NCBI GenBank assembly: GCA_026390795.1
Contig: JAPLFG010000003.1
Location: 930,001 to 994,000 of the forward strand
Direction of reading: 5' to 3'
Length of the DNA: 64,000 bases
Source: Ignavibacteriales bacterium
GTDB lineage: Bacteria > Bacteroidota > Ignavibacteria > Ignavibacteriales > Melioribacteraceae
The notes under the pieces were generated by a model. That model worked only from the letters and a program-made list of their open reading frames with translations. It was not told the origin of the DNA and ran no database searches. Positions 1 through 7,536 of this stretch are shown here, one piece after another (the first letter of the stretch is position 1; each line of letters opens with the position of its first letter). Position numbers and translations under genes: made by a program.

Positions 1-2
1 AA

Positions 3-803
3 AGTGGGAGAATTCAGGAATCAAAGTTTTCGCTGATCGGAGTTACAATTGGAAGTCTTCTTGTGCTGGTTCAAATTTTCACTGTTGTTCCTGCTGGAAC
101 TGTTGGCGTTGTTGATTTCCTTGGAAGTGTTAGCAATACGACTCTAAAATCTGGTATTAACCTCGTTAATCCATTAGCTAACGTGATCAAGTTCAGTATT
201 AAAACTCAAGAATTAAAAGAGACTATGAATGTTCCGTCAAAAGAGGGACTAAGCGTTCAGCTTGAGATAAGTTTGCTCTACAGTCTTGATCCGGAAAATG
301 CATCAAAGATTTACAAAACTGTTGGAGAGAATTACGAGGAAATTATTATAGTTCCGCAATTCCGCTCGGTTGTCCGCGGCGTAACCTCCGAATACGAAGC
401 GAAAGCTCTTTACACAGAATCTCGTGAACAGTTATCAATGAAGATGAAAGATCAATTAGAAAAGTTAATTGGTCCAAGAGGAATAACCATAGAATCCGCT
501 CCTATGCGACAAATAATTTTACCAGCTGGGCTCACTGCATCTATCGAGCAAAAACTTCAAGCAGAACAAGCAAGTCAACAAATGCAATTTGTTTTGAAAA
601 AAGAAGAACAGGAGGCAGATCGTAAGCGAATCGAAGCTAAGGGTATTGCTGATTTTCAAGAAATTGTTGCAAGAGGTATCAGCCAAAATTATCTGCAGTG
701 GAAAGGTATTGAAGCAACCGAAAAGCTATCGAACTCTACTAACGCTAAAATTGTTATTATTGGAAGCGGGAAAAACGGGTTACCTATTATTTTAAATCAA
801 TAA
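3..803 (+). CDS. SPFH/prohibitin-family membrane protein, 5' end outside the window
   Basis: The frame is open right to the left edge with no ATG, so the true start lies upstream; the GTG at 63 falls inside the hydrophobic anchor and is not a convincing start. What is visible is a membrane segment (SLIGVTIGSLLVLVQIF, about nt 30-80), then a band-7/SPFH domain beginning PAGTVGVVDFLGSV, then a Glu/Lys/Gln-rich coiled coil (QKLQAEQASQQ, KKEEQEADRKRIEAKG) and a short tail ending in GLPIILNQ. Prohibitin-like SPFH proteins form large membrane-anchored rings or scaffolds and often modulate FtsH-type proteases; that role is family knowledge. At least 266 residues are present, close to the usual 270-300 for bacterial prohibitins, so little is missing. 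Confidence 0.88.
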   Translation, partial: SGRIQESKFSLIGVTIGSLLVLVQIFTVVPAGTVGVVDFLGSVSNTTLKSGINLVNPLANVIKFSIKTQELKETMNVPSKEGLSVQLEISLLYSLDPENASKIYKTVGENYEEIIIVPQFRSVVRGVTSEYEAKALYTESREQLSMKMKDQLEKLIGPRGITIESAPMRQIILPAGLTASIEQKLQAEQASQQMQFVLKKEEQEADRKRIEAKGIADFQEIVARGISQNYLQWKGIEATEKLSNSTNAKIVIIGSGKNGLPIILNQ

Positions 804-870
804 TATGAAAGGTAAGAAGTGATAAGTTAATTTTATATTTAATTTTTCATTCTTATAATCAAGAAAAAAT

Positions 871-1221
871 ATGAGCACACCGACAAAAATAAAATTATAC
901 AAGCAGGAATTCCTTGAGGTAACATGGGATAACGGCAAAGTAATAAAATACCCTTTAAAATTTTTACGGGATGAAACTCCCGATGCGGGCAATAAAGGAG
1001 AAACCATTTTATGGAAACATTATGCGCCGCAAAAACAAGAGCCGTTAAAACCGGATTCTTACGAAATAGAAAAGATTGAAACGGTTGGAAACTATGCGAT
1101 TCAAATCAAATGGAAAGATGGATACAATTTTGGAATTTATTCTTGGGAATTACTAAATCAGTTTGCCGATTATCTAGAAGTTAGAGAAAATCTTCATCAA
1201 GATTTCGATCATCATCACTAG
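871..1221 (+). CDS. DUF971 (GBBH-like N-terminal domain) protein
   Basis: A 116-aa single-domain protein. The pattern of a beta-rich core with KQEFLEVTWDNG, then YPLKFLRDETPDA, and later IETVGNYAIQIKWKDGYNFGIYSWELL matches the DUF971 family, related to the N-terminal domain of gamma-butyrobetaine hydroxylase. The usual Cys pair of this domain (LRxxCPCAxC) is replaced here by LRDETPDAGN, so a zinc site is unlikely. Members are often found fused to or beside Mrp/ApbC-type ATPases, but no such gene is nearby. The C-terminus ends in three His. It follows the SPFH gene by 67 nt and is closed by a hairpin terminator. Function unknown; family call is moderately firm. Confidence 0.75.
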   Translation: MSTPTKIKLYKQEFLEVTWDNGKVIKYPLKFLRDETPDAGNKGETILWKHYAPQKQEPLKPDSYEIEKIETVGNYAIQIKWKDGYNFGIYSWELLNQFADYLEVRENLHQDFDHHH

Positions 1222-1236
1222 AAATATAAAATGAAC

Positions 1237-1260
1237 AAGGGCAAGAATATTCTTGCCCTT
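1237..1260. terminator. Bidirectional hairpin terminator between DUF971 and tlpA-like genes
   Basis: A perfect 24-nt palindrome (AAGGGCAAGAAT and its complement) lies between two convergent genes. It is followed on the plus strand by gcccaatttttt, and on the minus strand by a T-rich run, so it can act for both genes. Confidence 0.85.
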
Positions 1261-1289
1261 GCCCAATTTTTTCAATTCAATTAATCGAT

Positions 1290-1895
1290 TTATAACAATT
1301 TTTTAATATGACCTTCATACGTTGATATTGGGATTAATCCTTCATAAGAAGCAACAATCTTTCCCTGCTTATCAATTACAAAAGAAGTTGGTATTGCGCG
1401 AATTCCTCCGTACTGCTGATAAACATTCATATTACCATAGACCACAGGATAATTCATTCCCTTTTCTTTTATGAATGGAACTACTTCGTCTTTGGTTTCA
1501 GTATCAACCGAAACCCCGATGATTTCAAATCCTTTTGTGCCGTATTTTTTCTTCAAAGAAATCAAATCGGGAATTCCTTTGCGGCACGGCGGACACCAAG
1601 TTGCCCAAAAATCTACAATTACTACCTTACCTTTTAGATCGGAAAGTTTAATTGATTTACCATCGGTTGTAGGAAGCGTAAAATCTGGTGCGAGTGCAGA
1701 TGATTTTTGCGCACTCGGAACATAATTAGGCGGATAGGGACCGTTTTCTTCACTTCTTCCAAATAAATAATCTGTGTTATTAAAGATGAACAATAAAATA
1801 ATTACGCCTATAAAAAAACCAGTGTAAATCCAGCTTCTATGTTTTTTGGTCAATCCGACAAATTTATTTTTCTCAGTGGATTCTTTTTGTGACAT
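1290..1895 (-). CDS. TlpA/ResA-like membrane-anchored thiol-disulfide oxidoreductase
   Basis: A 201-aa protein: one N-terminal membrane segment (about residues 24-40, TGFFIGVIILLFIF) and an exported thioredoxin-fold domain of the TlpA/ResA/AhpC-TSA type (APDFTLPTTDG, then WATWCPPC, then the cis-Pro loop GIRAIPTSFVID). The redox pair is C101 and C104. Such proteins reduce disulfides outside the cytoplasmic membrane, often apocytochrome c haem sites, which fits a genome rich in c-type cytochromes; that link is inference. Start choice: the ATG at 1895 has GAGGAAG just upstream. A longer frame from a TTG at 1922 would put that ribosome-binding site inside the gene and is disfavoured. Confidence 0.88.
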   Translation of the reverse strand: MSQKESTEKNKFVGLTKKHRSWIYTGFFIGVIILLFIFNNTDYLFGRSEENGPYPPNYVPSAQKSSALAPDFTLPTTDGKSIKLSDLKGKVVIVDFWATWCPPCRKGIPDLISLKKKYGTKGFEIIGVSVDTETKDEVVPFIKEKGMNYPVVYGNMNVYQQYGGIRAIPTSFVIDKQGKIVASYEGLIPISTYEGHIKKLL

Positions 1896-1950
1896 TTCTT
1901 CCTCGCGATTAATTTGATGCAAAAATAATAATTAATTAAAATTCTTGAAG

Positions 1951-2142
1951 CTATTTTTTTTCCTCTTCGACTTTCTTCTTGGATGGAATAAGCCAAATTG
2001 CCCCTACAAGAGCTCCATACAAGGTGGAAATATATGGATTACTTGAAATTGGACAAGTTCCAGTCCGGCATCCAATAAAATAATAATACAAAAACCCTAT
2101 TGCTGCCCCGCCAAAAACCGGTAAAACTTTTCTTATAATCAT
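1951..2142 (-). CDS. DUF6132-family small membrane protein
   Basis: A 63-aa protein with two hydrophobic segments (VFGGAAIGFLYYYFIG and STLYGALVGAIWLI) separated by the motif CRTGTCPISSNPY, which I recognise from the DUF6132 family of Bacteroidota. The Cys pair (CxxxxC) would face one side of the membrane. It lies 55 nt upstream of the TlpA-like gene in the same direction, so a thiol or sulfur-related role together with it is plausible but unproven. The ATG at 2142 has a weak AAAGAG upstream. Confidence 0.7.
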   Translation of the reverse strand: MIIRKVLPVFGGAAIGFLYYYFIGCRTGTCPISSNPYISTLYGALVGAIWLIPSKKKVEEEKK

Positions 2143-2205
2143 TTTTTATTACTCTTTATATTACCACTATATATGATGATAAAGCGTGAAGAAAGATGCA
2201 ATCTT

Positions 2206-2676
2206 TTATTTTTTTCCGGTTCCCCACTCAAGCACCTCAACTTTTACTTCCGTAATACCCACAATCAGCATATCGAGTTCCTTGGCAACTCCCAGGGATA
2301 GATCAATTATTCTGTCCGGGCGATATGGCATTCTATCGTTAATTTTAATGATAACATTCTTATCATTCGATAGGTTGGTAACTCTCACAACAGTTCCCAT
2401 TTGATATGTTGGATGTGCGGCGCTTAGACCGTACATATCATAAACTTCGCCGTTGTATGTAATTAGTCCGTTATATTTATCTGCATAATAGGAGGCCACC
2501 CCGATTACGGTTTCCAATACCTCTGCATCCTTGTACTGGTTAAGATTTTCAAATCGGGAAGGCGTTCTGTCATCGAAACGTGAACCGTTAGTTGTAAAAC
2601 GGGGAGCTGACGCACAAGCCGGAAGTATAATTAGTATGCTAAAAACTAAAATATAAAAAGTTAGCCTGAGCTTCAT
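2206..2676 (-). CDS. rlpA: RlpA-family double-psi beta-barrel lipoprotein
   Basis: A 156-aa lipoprotein: signal peptide with lipobox L-P-A-C (lipidated C21), then a double-psi beta-barrel with the RlpA signature GVASYYADKYNG, TYNGEVYDMYGLSAAHPTY, GTVVRVTNLSN and INDRMPY...RIIDLS. RlpA proteins bind or cleave denuded glycan strands at septal peptidoglycan. The His of AAH and the Asp of NDR, which carry activity in characterised RlpA enzymes, are kept. There is no C-terminal SPOR domain, so septal targeting by that route is absent. It is first in a leftward run with DUF6132 and the TlpA-like gene (63-nt gap). Confidence 0.85.
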   Translation of the reverse strand: MKLRLTFYILVFSILIILPACASAPRFTTNGSRFDDRTPSRFENLNQYKDAEVLETVIGVASYYADKYNGLITYNGEVYDMYGLSAAHPTYQMGTVVRVTNLSNDKNVIIKINDRMPYRPDRIIDLSLGVAKELDMLIVGITEVKVEVLEWGTGKK

Positions 2677-2708
2677 TTAATTCACGATAAGTTTCTTTTA
2701 AAATAATA

Positions 2709-2732
2709 AAGGGAGCGATCAAACGCTCCCTT
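2709..2732 (-). terminator. Hairpin terminator of the TonB receptor/lipoprotein operon
   Basis: Stem GGGAGCG / CGCTCCC with a 6-nt ATCAAA loop, extended by an AA/TT pair on each side; read leftward it is followed by tttattatttt. It lies 200 nt beyond the stop codon at 2932. The stretch 2733-2931 holds no ORF or structure I could recognise. Confidence 0.75.
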
Positions 2733-2931
2733 AGCTTCAAAGTGTACCAAGAAATTACCAGCCGGAAAACTTCTTAGTACCGAATCTTTGCAATTATAAC
2801 ATATTGATTTACGGAATAATTCAATTTGTTCTTTATCACACCACCAGAGATAAGAAAACGATCAAACGAAAAATAGATCAGTACAAAAAATATTTTAGAC
2901 AATGAATATCACTAAACTCATATTTGTAAAA

Positions 2932-3918
2932 TCAGAAAGATCTATAACCAAAAGTTTTGACGTAAGCTGGTCTTATCGGAACATCAATTTGTGTTGAATT
3001 TAGAGTTCCGAAAATTCCTAATCCTCCTTTAACATTGGTAAACTCGGGTTGAGTTACTCTAACTGAAAATTCATCTAGAAATGTTTTTTGCGCTGCATAA
3101 TAAAATGCTAGATTCTTATCAGCTATAAGTAAACGGAATATTGCTTTATGAATAATGTAATTTTGTTTATTAGGATCGCCGGTAGAAATTTCTTCTAAAG
3201 ATCTTCTAATAGTCAAAGTATCGAAAATGGCATTTGTAACATTACTTTGAATTGATGGATAAATAGGAATTTCCCCATTATCTCCCCAGATATATTTGAG
3301 TGGAACCTTTTTTTGAAGTTCGACTTGAACTCCATTTTCAATTTTAGCATATGCAATTACAAGTTCAGGCACATAATAAATTTGAGCATTTTTTGTAAAT
3401 TGAGTTACTGGGGTCCATGAGAAATTTATAAAATCTCCTAAAGTAGCAATGGGTATATTATAAAATTTATCCTCTATAACATAACGCGAGATAAAAAGAG
3501 TAGTTGATTTTGCGGTCAACACTTTTCCACTAGGCAAAACTGCTTCAATTGTTATGGGACTTTCAAAAGCTGGTTTAAAATTTTTGATGTAATAATAACT
3601 CATTGGCGTAGTATATCGGGATCCTGCCGGACGAACAAGAGTTGTATCCCGGAACAAAAATGTTTCTCCGGTACCTTCATATATTAATTTTATCTTTGCC
3701 CCTTTAATAAATGGATCATTTGAATTTGTTAATGGGTCGAAACCATTCACATTATAAGATTTTGTTATTGTCGCTACCTGAAATGATGTGTCTCCTCTTA
3801 TAACACAATTTAATGCATAAACCTCTCTGAAGTCAGTTTTGGGATTTACATTATCGTCACAAGAAATGATTACAATTATATTCAGCGCTATAAATAAAAA
3901 GAGAAATAATTTTCTCAT
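2932..3918 (-). CDS. DUF4249-like lipoprotein partner of a TonB receptor
   Basis: A 328-aa lipoprotein: signal peptide ending in I-I-S-C (lipidated C20), followed by a beta-sandwich-like region. The opening (VYALNCVIRGDTSFQVATITKSY, with an IKGAKIKLIYEGTGETFLF segment after it) resembles DUF4249 proteins, which Bacteroidota encode directly downstream of TonB-dependent receptors. Here its start overlaps the receptor stop by 4 nt, so the two are translationally coupled. Likely a surface or periplasmic partner of the receptor; the ligand is unknown. Family assignment rests on architecture and context more than on sharp motifs. Confidence 0.62.
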   Translation of the reverse strand: MRKLFLFLFIALNIIVIISCDDNVNPKTDFREVYALNCVIRGDTSFQVATITKSYNVNGFDPLTNSNDPFIKGAKIKLIYEGTGETFLFRDTTLVRPAGSRYTTPMSYYYIKNFKPAFESPITIEAVLPSGKVLTAKSTTLFISRYVIEDKFYNIPIATLGDFINFSWTPVTQFTKNAQIYYVPELVIAYAKIENGVQVELQKKVPLKYIWGDNGEIPIYPSIQSNVTNAIFDTLTIRRSLEEISTGDPNKQNYIIHKAIFRLLIADKNLAFYYAAQKTFLDEFSVRVTQPEFTNVKGGLGIFGTLNSTQIDVPIRPAYVKTFGYRSF

Positions 3919-6185
3919 AACTCCACCTTGAAATTAACTGACGGCAAAAATGGAAGCATGTTTACTCTTTCGCCGGTATCCCTTCGGAAATAAAACAGAT
4001 TATTCCTGTTATAAACATTTAACACACTAACATCAATATACATCTTCAAACGATTTATTTGAATCTTCTTTGACAAACTCAAATCTAAACGGTGATAATC
4101 CGGCAGCTGACCTGTATTCATATCGCCAAGTAATACGAACGGATTATAAGCATCAAGTAAAAATTTATTATCCGAGAGTTGATCTATTGTTAGACGGTCA
4201 TAATAACCAGCTATTTGAGTAAACGGAAGTCCGGAAGTGTAAGTCCACACGGCGCTGGCAGCCCAGCCATTGCCAAAATCAGCTTCCAAAGATAAATTTA
4301 CATTATTGCGGGAATCGTACCGCGGTGAATAAACAACTCCTCTAACATCCTTAAATGCGCGCATCCATGCATACGAGCCGGTAAACTTGAATGGATCAAA
4401 TTGGTATTTTGTTTCAAACTCTACTCCGTATGCTTTACCGGAACCGGCAATAAGATCGGGATCAGATTCAAAATATTTTTGATCGTTAACGATTGCCAAA
4501 TCGTGCATAATTTTATAATAACCTTCTAAATTAAAAGAAAGGTTGTATGACGGCGTAATTTCCAATCCGCCTATATAATGAATAGCACTTGATGGACTTA
4601 AGTACAGAGGTGTTATGACCCACGGATCGAAAATGGAGACTACTTCATTTTCGTCCGAGATAGTTACTAAATCTTGCATATAAATACCCCAGGAACCTTT
4701 AAGAGCTACTTCGGGAATGAATCTTAAAGTAAAGCTGGTTCTTGGTTCGAGAAAGACCGAGGAGCCGCCTCCGGCAAAACGCGTTGCATGTGCTCTTCCG
4801 CCAATATCAGCTCCGAACATTGAACTTCTCAAAATTTTATATTTGACATAAGCACTTACATTAACTCCATGTGTACTTGTATTTGTTGCTTGTCCTCTAA
4901 AATTTTCTAATGTTAAATCCGTATGGACTTCGGTTATCTTAAACCCGCCGGCTAATTCATCTTTGCTGTCATACACATAATTGAAATCAAGCCGCATTGT
5001 AAAATCGGTCAAGTTGTTTTTCAGCCCTTTGGCTCCGCTAAGATTAGGAATTTTTTCTCCGTCGAAAGAACTATAGGAAAGATCCAATTGATAAAAAAGG
5101 GGCGAATCCGAAACCTGAAAATAATTGAAATCGAGTGTTCTATTATTCCATTTGAAGTCCTCGCGAAGCGGGTTATTATTCATAATTTTATCACCGCTAT
5201 TGAACATGCTGATGGAAAATTTGGCATCTTGTAAAAATGAATTATCCGAATAAGTTGCTTTTGCAAAGAGATCATAAAAATCTGCCGGTATTGAATTGTT
5301 ATTTCTAAATTTCTTTAAAATAACATCAGAATAATTTTTTCTTACGCTAATAATAAATGAACCGGAAGGAATAGGTCCTTCCAAAAAAAGTTTTGCAGTT
5401 AGTAAACTGATGGAAGCTTTTCCCCCGAAGGAATTTTTATTGCCGTCTTTAGTATTCACTTTAAGAACTGATGACAAGCGGTGAGTAAATTCTGCCGGAA
5501 ATCCTCCCTTGTAAAATTCCATAGAACTGATCATATCCGGATCAATGGCACTGAAAATTCCTAATGCATGGTACGGATTATAAATAGTGGTGTTATCAAG
5601 TTGAACCAGGTTTTCATTACTCGGACTGCCGCGCACATAAAAGCGGGCTGAAACATCACCACCCGTTTGTACACCGGGCATAGTTTGTAATGATCTGAAA
5701 ATATCCAGTTCAACTCCCTTAGGTAAATTTTCAAGATCCCGGATTGCAATTCTTTGAAGACTTAAATCTGTCGCATTTTCTTTAGCAACTCTTTCACCTG
5801 TTGTTTCAACCGTCTTCATTTGAATGTTTGTTGATGGAAGAAGAGCCCGCAAATTAGTTACAACGTACGGTTCAATCTCAACAACAAATTGTCTTGCCTT
5901 ATAGCCGACATAAGAAATTAAAACAGTTAATCTCTTATTCGGGAGAGAAGCCATTACAAAGAAACCGCGGGAATCCGTTGTCGCGCCTCTATTTAATTCC
6001 TTAATTATAACATTTGCATATGGAAGAGCTTCGGCGGTCAAAGAATCGGCAACAAAACCGCGGAGAATTCCTCTCTCCTGCGCATCAACAATACTATAAG
6101 AAATAAAGAAAAGAAAAATTATGGTAATGAAATGCATTGGTATGAAATGGTCTAGTCGAGAATGAGTCGTAGTAGAATTATTCAA
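3915..6185 (-). CDS. TonB-dependent outer-membrane receptor with N-terminal carboxypeptidase-regulatory-like domain
   Basis: A 756-aa protein. After a signal peptide (FITIIFLFFISYSIVDAQ) comes a CarboxypepD_reg-like beta-sandwich (GFVADSLTAEALPYANVIIKE to about residue 120), then a plug domain (RIAIRDLENLPKG, DIFRSLQTMPGVQ, SARFYVRGSPSNENLVQLD) and a 22-strand-type barrel to the C-terminus (VNFKVEL). Receptors of this form import scarce ligands using TonB energy; the substrate cannot be read from sequence. Two starts are possible: a TTG at 6185 with GGAG 7 nt upstream, or an ATG at 6137 without a clear ribosome site; I keep the first. It is the first gene of a pair with the lipoprotein. Confidence 0.88.
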   Translation of the reverse strand: MNNSTTTHSRLDHFIPMHFITIIFLFFISYSIVDAQERGILRGFVADSLTAEALPYANVIIKELNRGATTDSRGFFVMASLPNKRLTVLISYVGYKARQFVVEIEPYVVTNLRALLPSTNIQMKTVETTGERVAKENATDLSLQRIAIRDLENLPKGVELDIFRSLQTMPGVQTGGDVSARFYVRGSPSNENLVQLDNTTIYNPYHALGIFSAIDPDMISSMEFYKGGFPAEFTHRLSSVLKVNTKDGNKNSFGGKASISLLTAKLFLEGPIPSGSFIISVRKNYSDVILKKFRNNNSIPADFYDLFAKATYSDNSFLQDAKFSISMFNSGDKIMNNNPLREDFKWNNRTLDFNYFQVSDSPLFYQLDLSYSSFDGEKIPNLSGAKGLKNNLTDFTMRLDFNYVYDSKDELAGGFKITEVHTDLTLENFRGQATNTSTHGVNVSAYVKYKILRSSMFGADIGGRAHATRFAGGGSSVFLEPRTSFTLRFIPEVALKGSWGIYMQDLVTISDENEVVSIFDPWVITPLYLSPSSAIHYIGGLEITPSYNLSFNLEGYYKIMHDLAIVNDQKYFESDPDLIAGSGKAYGVEFETKYQFDPFKFTGSYAWMRAFKDVRGVVYSPRYDSRNNVNLSLEADFGNGWAASAVWTYTSGLPFTQIAGYYDRLTIDQLSDNKFLLDAYNPFVLLGDMNTGQLPDYHRLDLSLSKKIQINRLKMYIDVSVLNVYNRNNLFYFRRDTGERVNMLPFLPSVNFKVEL

Positions 6186-6290
6186 TCAGCATCTCCAAAA
6201 TTTTGATTTCAACTTATGGTAACAACATTAAACATTCAATGGAATAATAGAGGACAAAAGTTAATTGAGTCCGTTGTTAAAAGAAATGGT

Positions 6291-6321
6291 TTTGTGTGTT
6301 CATAGAATTTTTATACTTTCG
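6291..6321 (+). promoter_or_regulatory. Candidate Bacteroidota-type promoter for carAB
   Basis: TTTG at 6291-6294, 19-bp spacer, then TACTTTCG at 6314-6321, one base off the TAnnTTTG -7 consensus used by the Bacteroidota primary sigma factor. It lies about 65 nt before the carA start in an otherwise empty 199-nt divergent region. Confidence 0.45.
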
Positions 6322-6384
6322 TGCATCATTTTTGAACCTCTTCCTTCCATTTATTCCAGAAAAGATTGATAGGAGCTTAAAAGA

Positions 6385-7536
6385 TTGATCAAAAAAACAC
6401 CGACCAAACAGACTGCAAGATTAATTTTAAAAGATGGAAATATTTTTGAAGGAAAACTTTTTGGCGCTTGTAAGTCAATTGCCGGTGAAGTAGTATTTAA
6501 CACAGGAATGGTAGGATACCCGGAAACATTAACCGATCCATCTTATAAAGGGCAAATACTTGTAATGACCTTTCCGCTTGTTGGTAATTACGGAATTCCG
6601 CCTACTAGCTTTGCCGATAATTTGTTAATCTCAAAAAAAACTCATTACCCAAAATCAGATTCAACTCGTTCTGCCTCATGGGAAAAAGATCTACCAAAAT
6701 ATTTTGAATCGGACCGAATTCAGGTACAGGCATTGGTCGTTTCAGAAGTATCCGAATCCTTCAGTCATTGGAATTCAATCGAAAGTCTTGATTCCTGGTT
6801 AAAACGTTTTGCCGTTCCGGGAATTTACGGAATTGATACCCGCCGGCTTACAAAAATTTTACGCGAGCACGGTACAATGTTAGGCAAAATTGTAATTGGA
6901 GAAGAAGAAGTTGATTATTACAATCCCGATGTTGAAAATCTTATTTCAAAGGTAACCATTGATAAAGTTGAAAGTTATGGTACCGGAAAAAAAAGAATAT
7001 TATTAATTGATTGCGGATGCAAGAAAAGTATTATTACAAATCTCCTGATGAAAAAAGTTTCTGTATTACGAGTTCCATATGACTATGATATTGATAAAGA
7101 AGATTATGATGGTGTTCTTATTTCAAATGGTCCGGGCAATCCCGTGGTTTACAAGCAGCTTGTTGCTTCCGCAAAAAAGCTAATACGGAAACAAGTTCCA
7201 ACATTAGGAATTTGTATGGGGCATCAAATACTTTCTCTAGCAGCAGGTGCAAAGACTTACAAATTAAAGTACGGTCACCGGAGTCAGAACCAGCCGGTAA
7301 ATCAAGTTGGTTCCAACAAATGTTACGTCACATCGCAAAATCATAGTTTTGCCGTGAACACAAAATCTTTACCCCGCGGCTGGCAGCCATGGTTTGAAAA
7401 TCTTAACGACTATTCAAATGAAGGTGTTATACATGAAAAACTTCCCTTCAGAAGTGTCCAGTTCCATCCGGAAGCAATGCCGGGTCCCGTTGATACAGGT
7501 TTTATATTTGATGAATTTTTGAAGGATGTGAAGTGA
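6385..7536 (+). CDS. carA: Carbamoyl-phosphate synthase small (glutaminase) subunit
   Basis: CarA hydrolyses glutamine and passes ammonia to CarB for carbamoyl phosphate, the precursor of pyrimidines and arginine. The 383-aa protein has the CarA N-terminal domain (LILKDGNIFEGKLFGA, GEVVFNTGMVGYPETLTDPSY) and a class I glutamine amidotransferase domain with nucleophile C277 (LGICMGHQ), H361 and E363 (VQFHPEAMPG). The TTG start at 6385 is supported by AGGAG nine bases upstream and by alignment to the family N-terminus. Its end overlaps carB by 4 nt (GTGA), so the two subunits are coupled. Confidence 0.97.
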   Translation: MIKKTPTKQTARLILKDGNIFEGKLFGACKSIAGEVVFNTGMVGYPETLTDPSYKGQILVMTFPLVGNYGIPPTSFADNLLISKKTHYPKSDSTRSASWEKDLPKYFESDRIQVQALVVSEVSESFSHWNSIESLDSWLKRFAVPGIYGIDTRRLTKILREHGTMLGKIVIGEEEVDYYNPDVENLISKVTIDKVESYGTGKKRILLIDCGCKKSIITNLLMKKVSVLRVPYDYDIDKEDYDGVLISNGPGNPVVYKQLVASAKKLIRKQVPTLGICMGHQILSLAAGAKTYKLKYGHRSQNQPVNQVGSNKCYVTSQNHSFAVNTKSLPRGWQPWFENLNDYSNEGVIHEKLPFRSVQFHPEAMPGPVDTGFIFDEFLKDVK

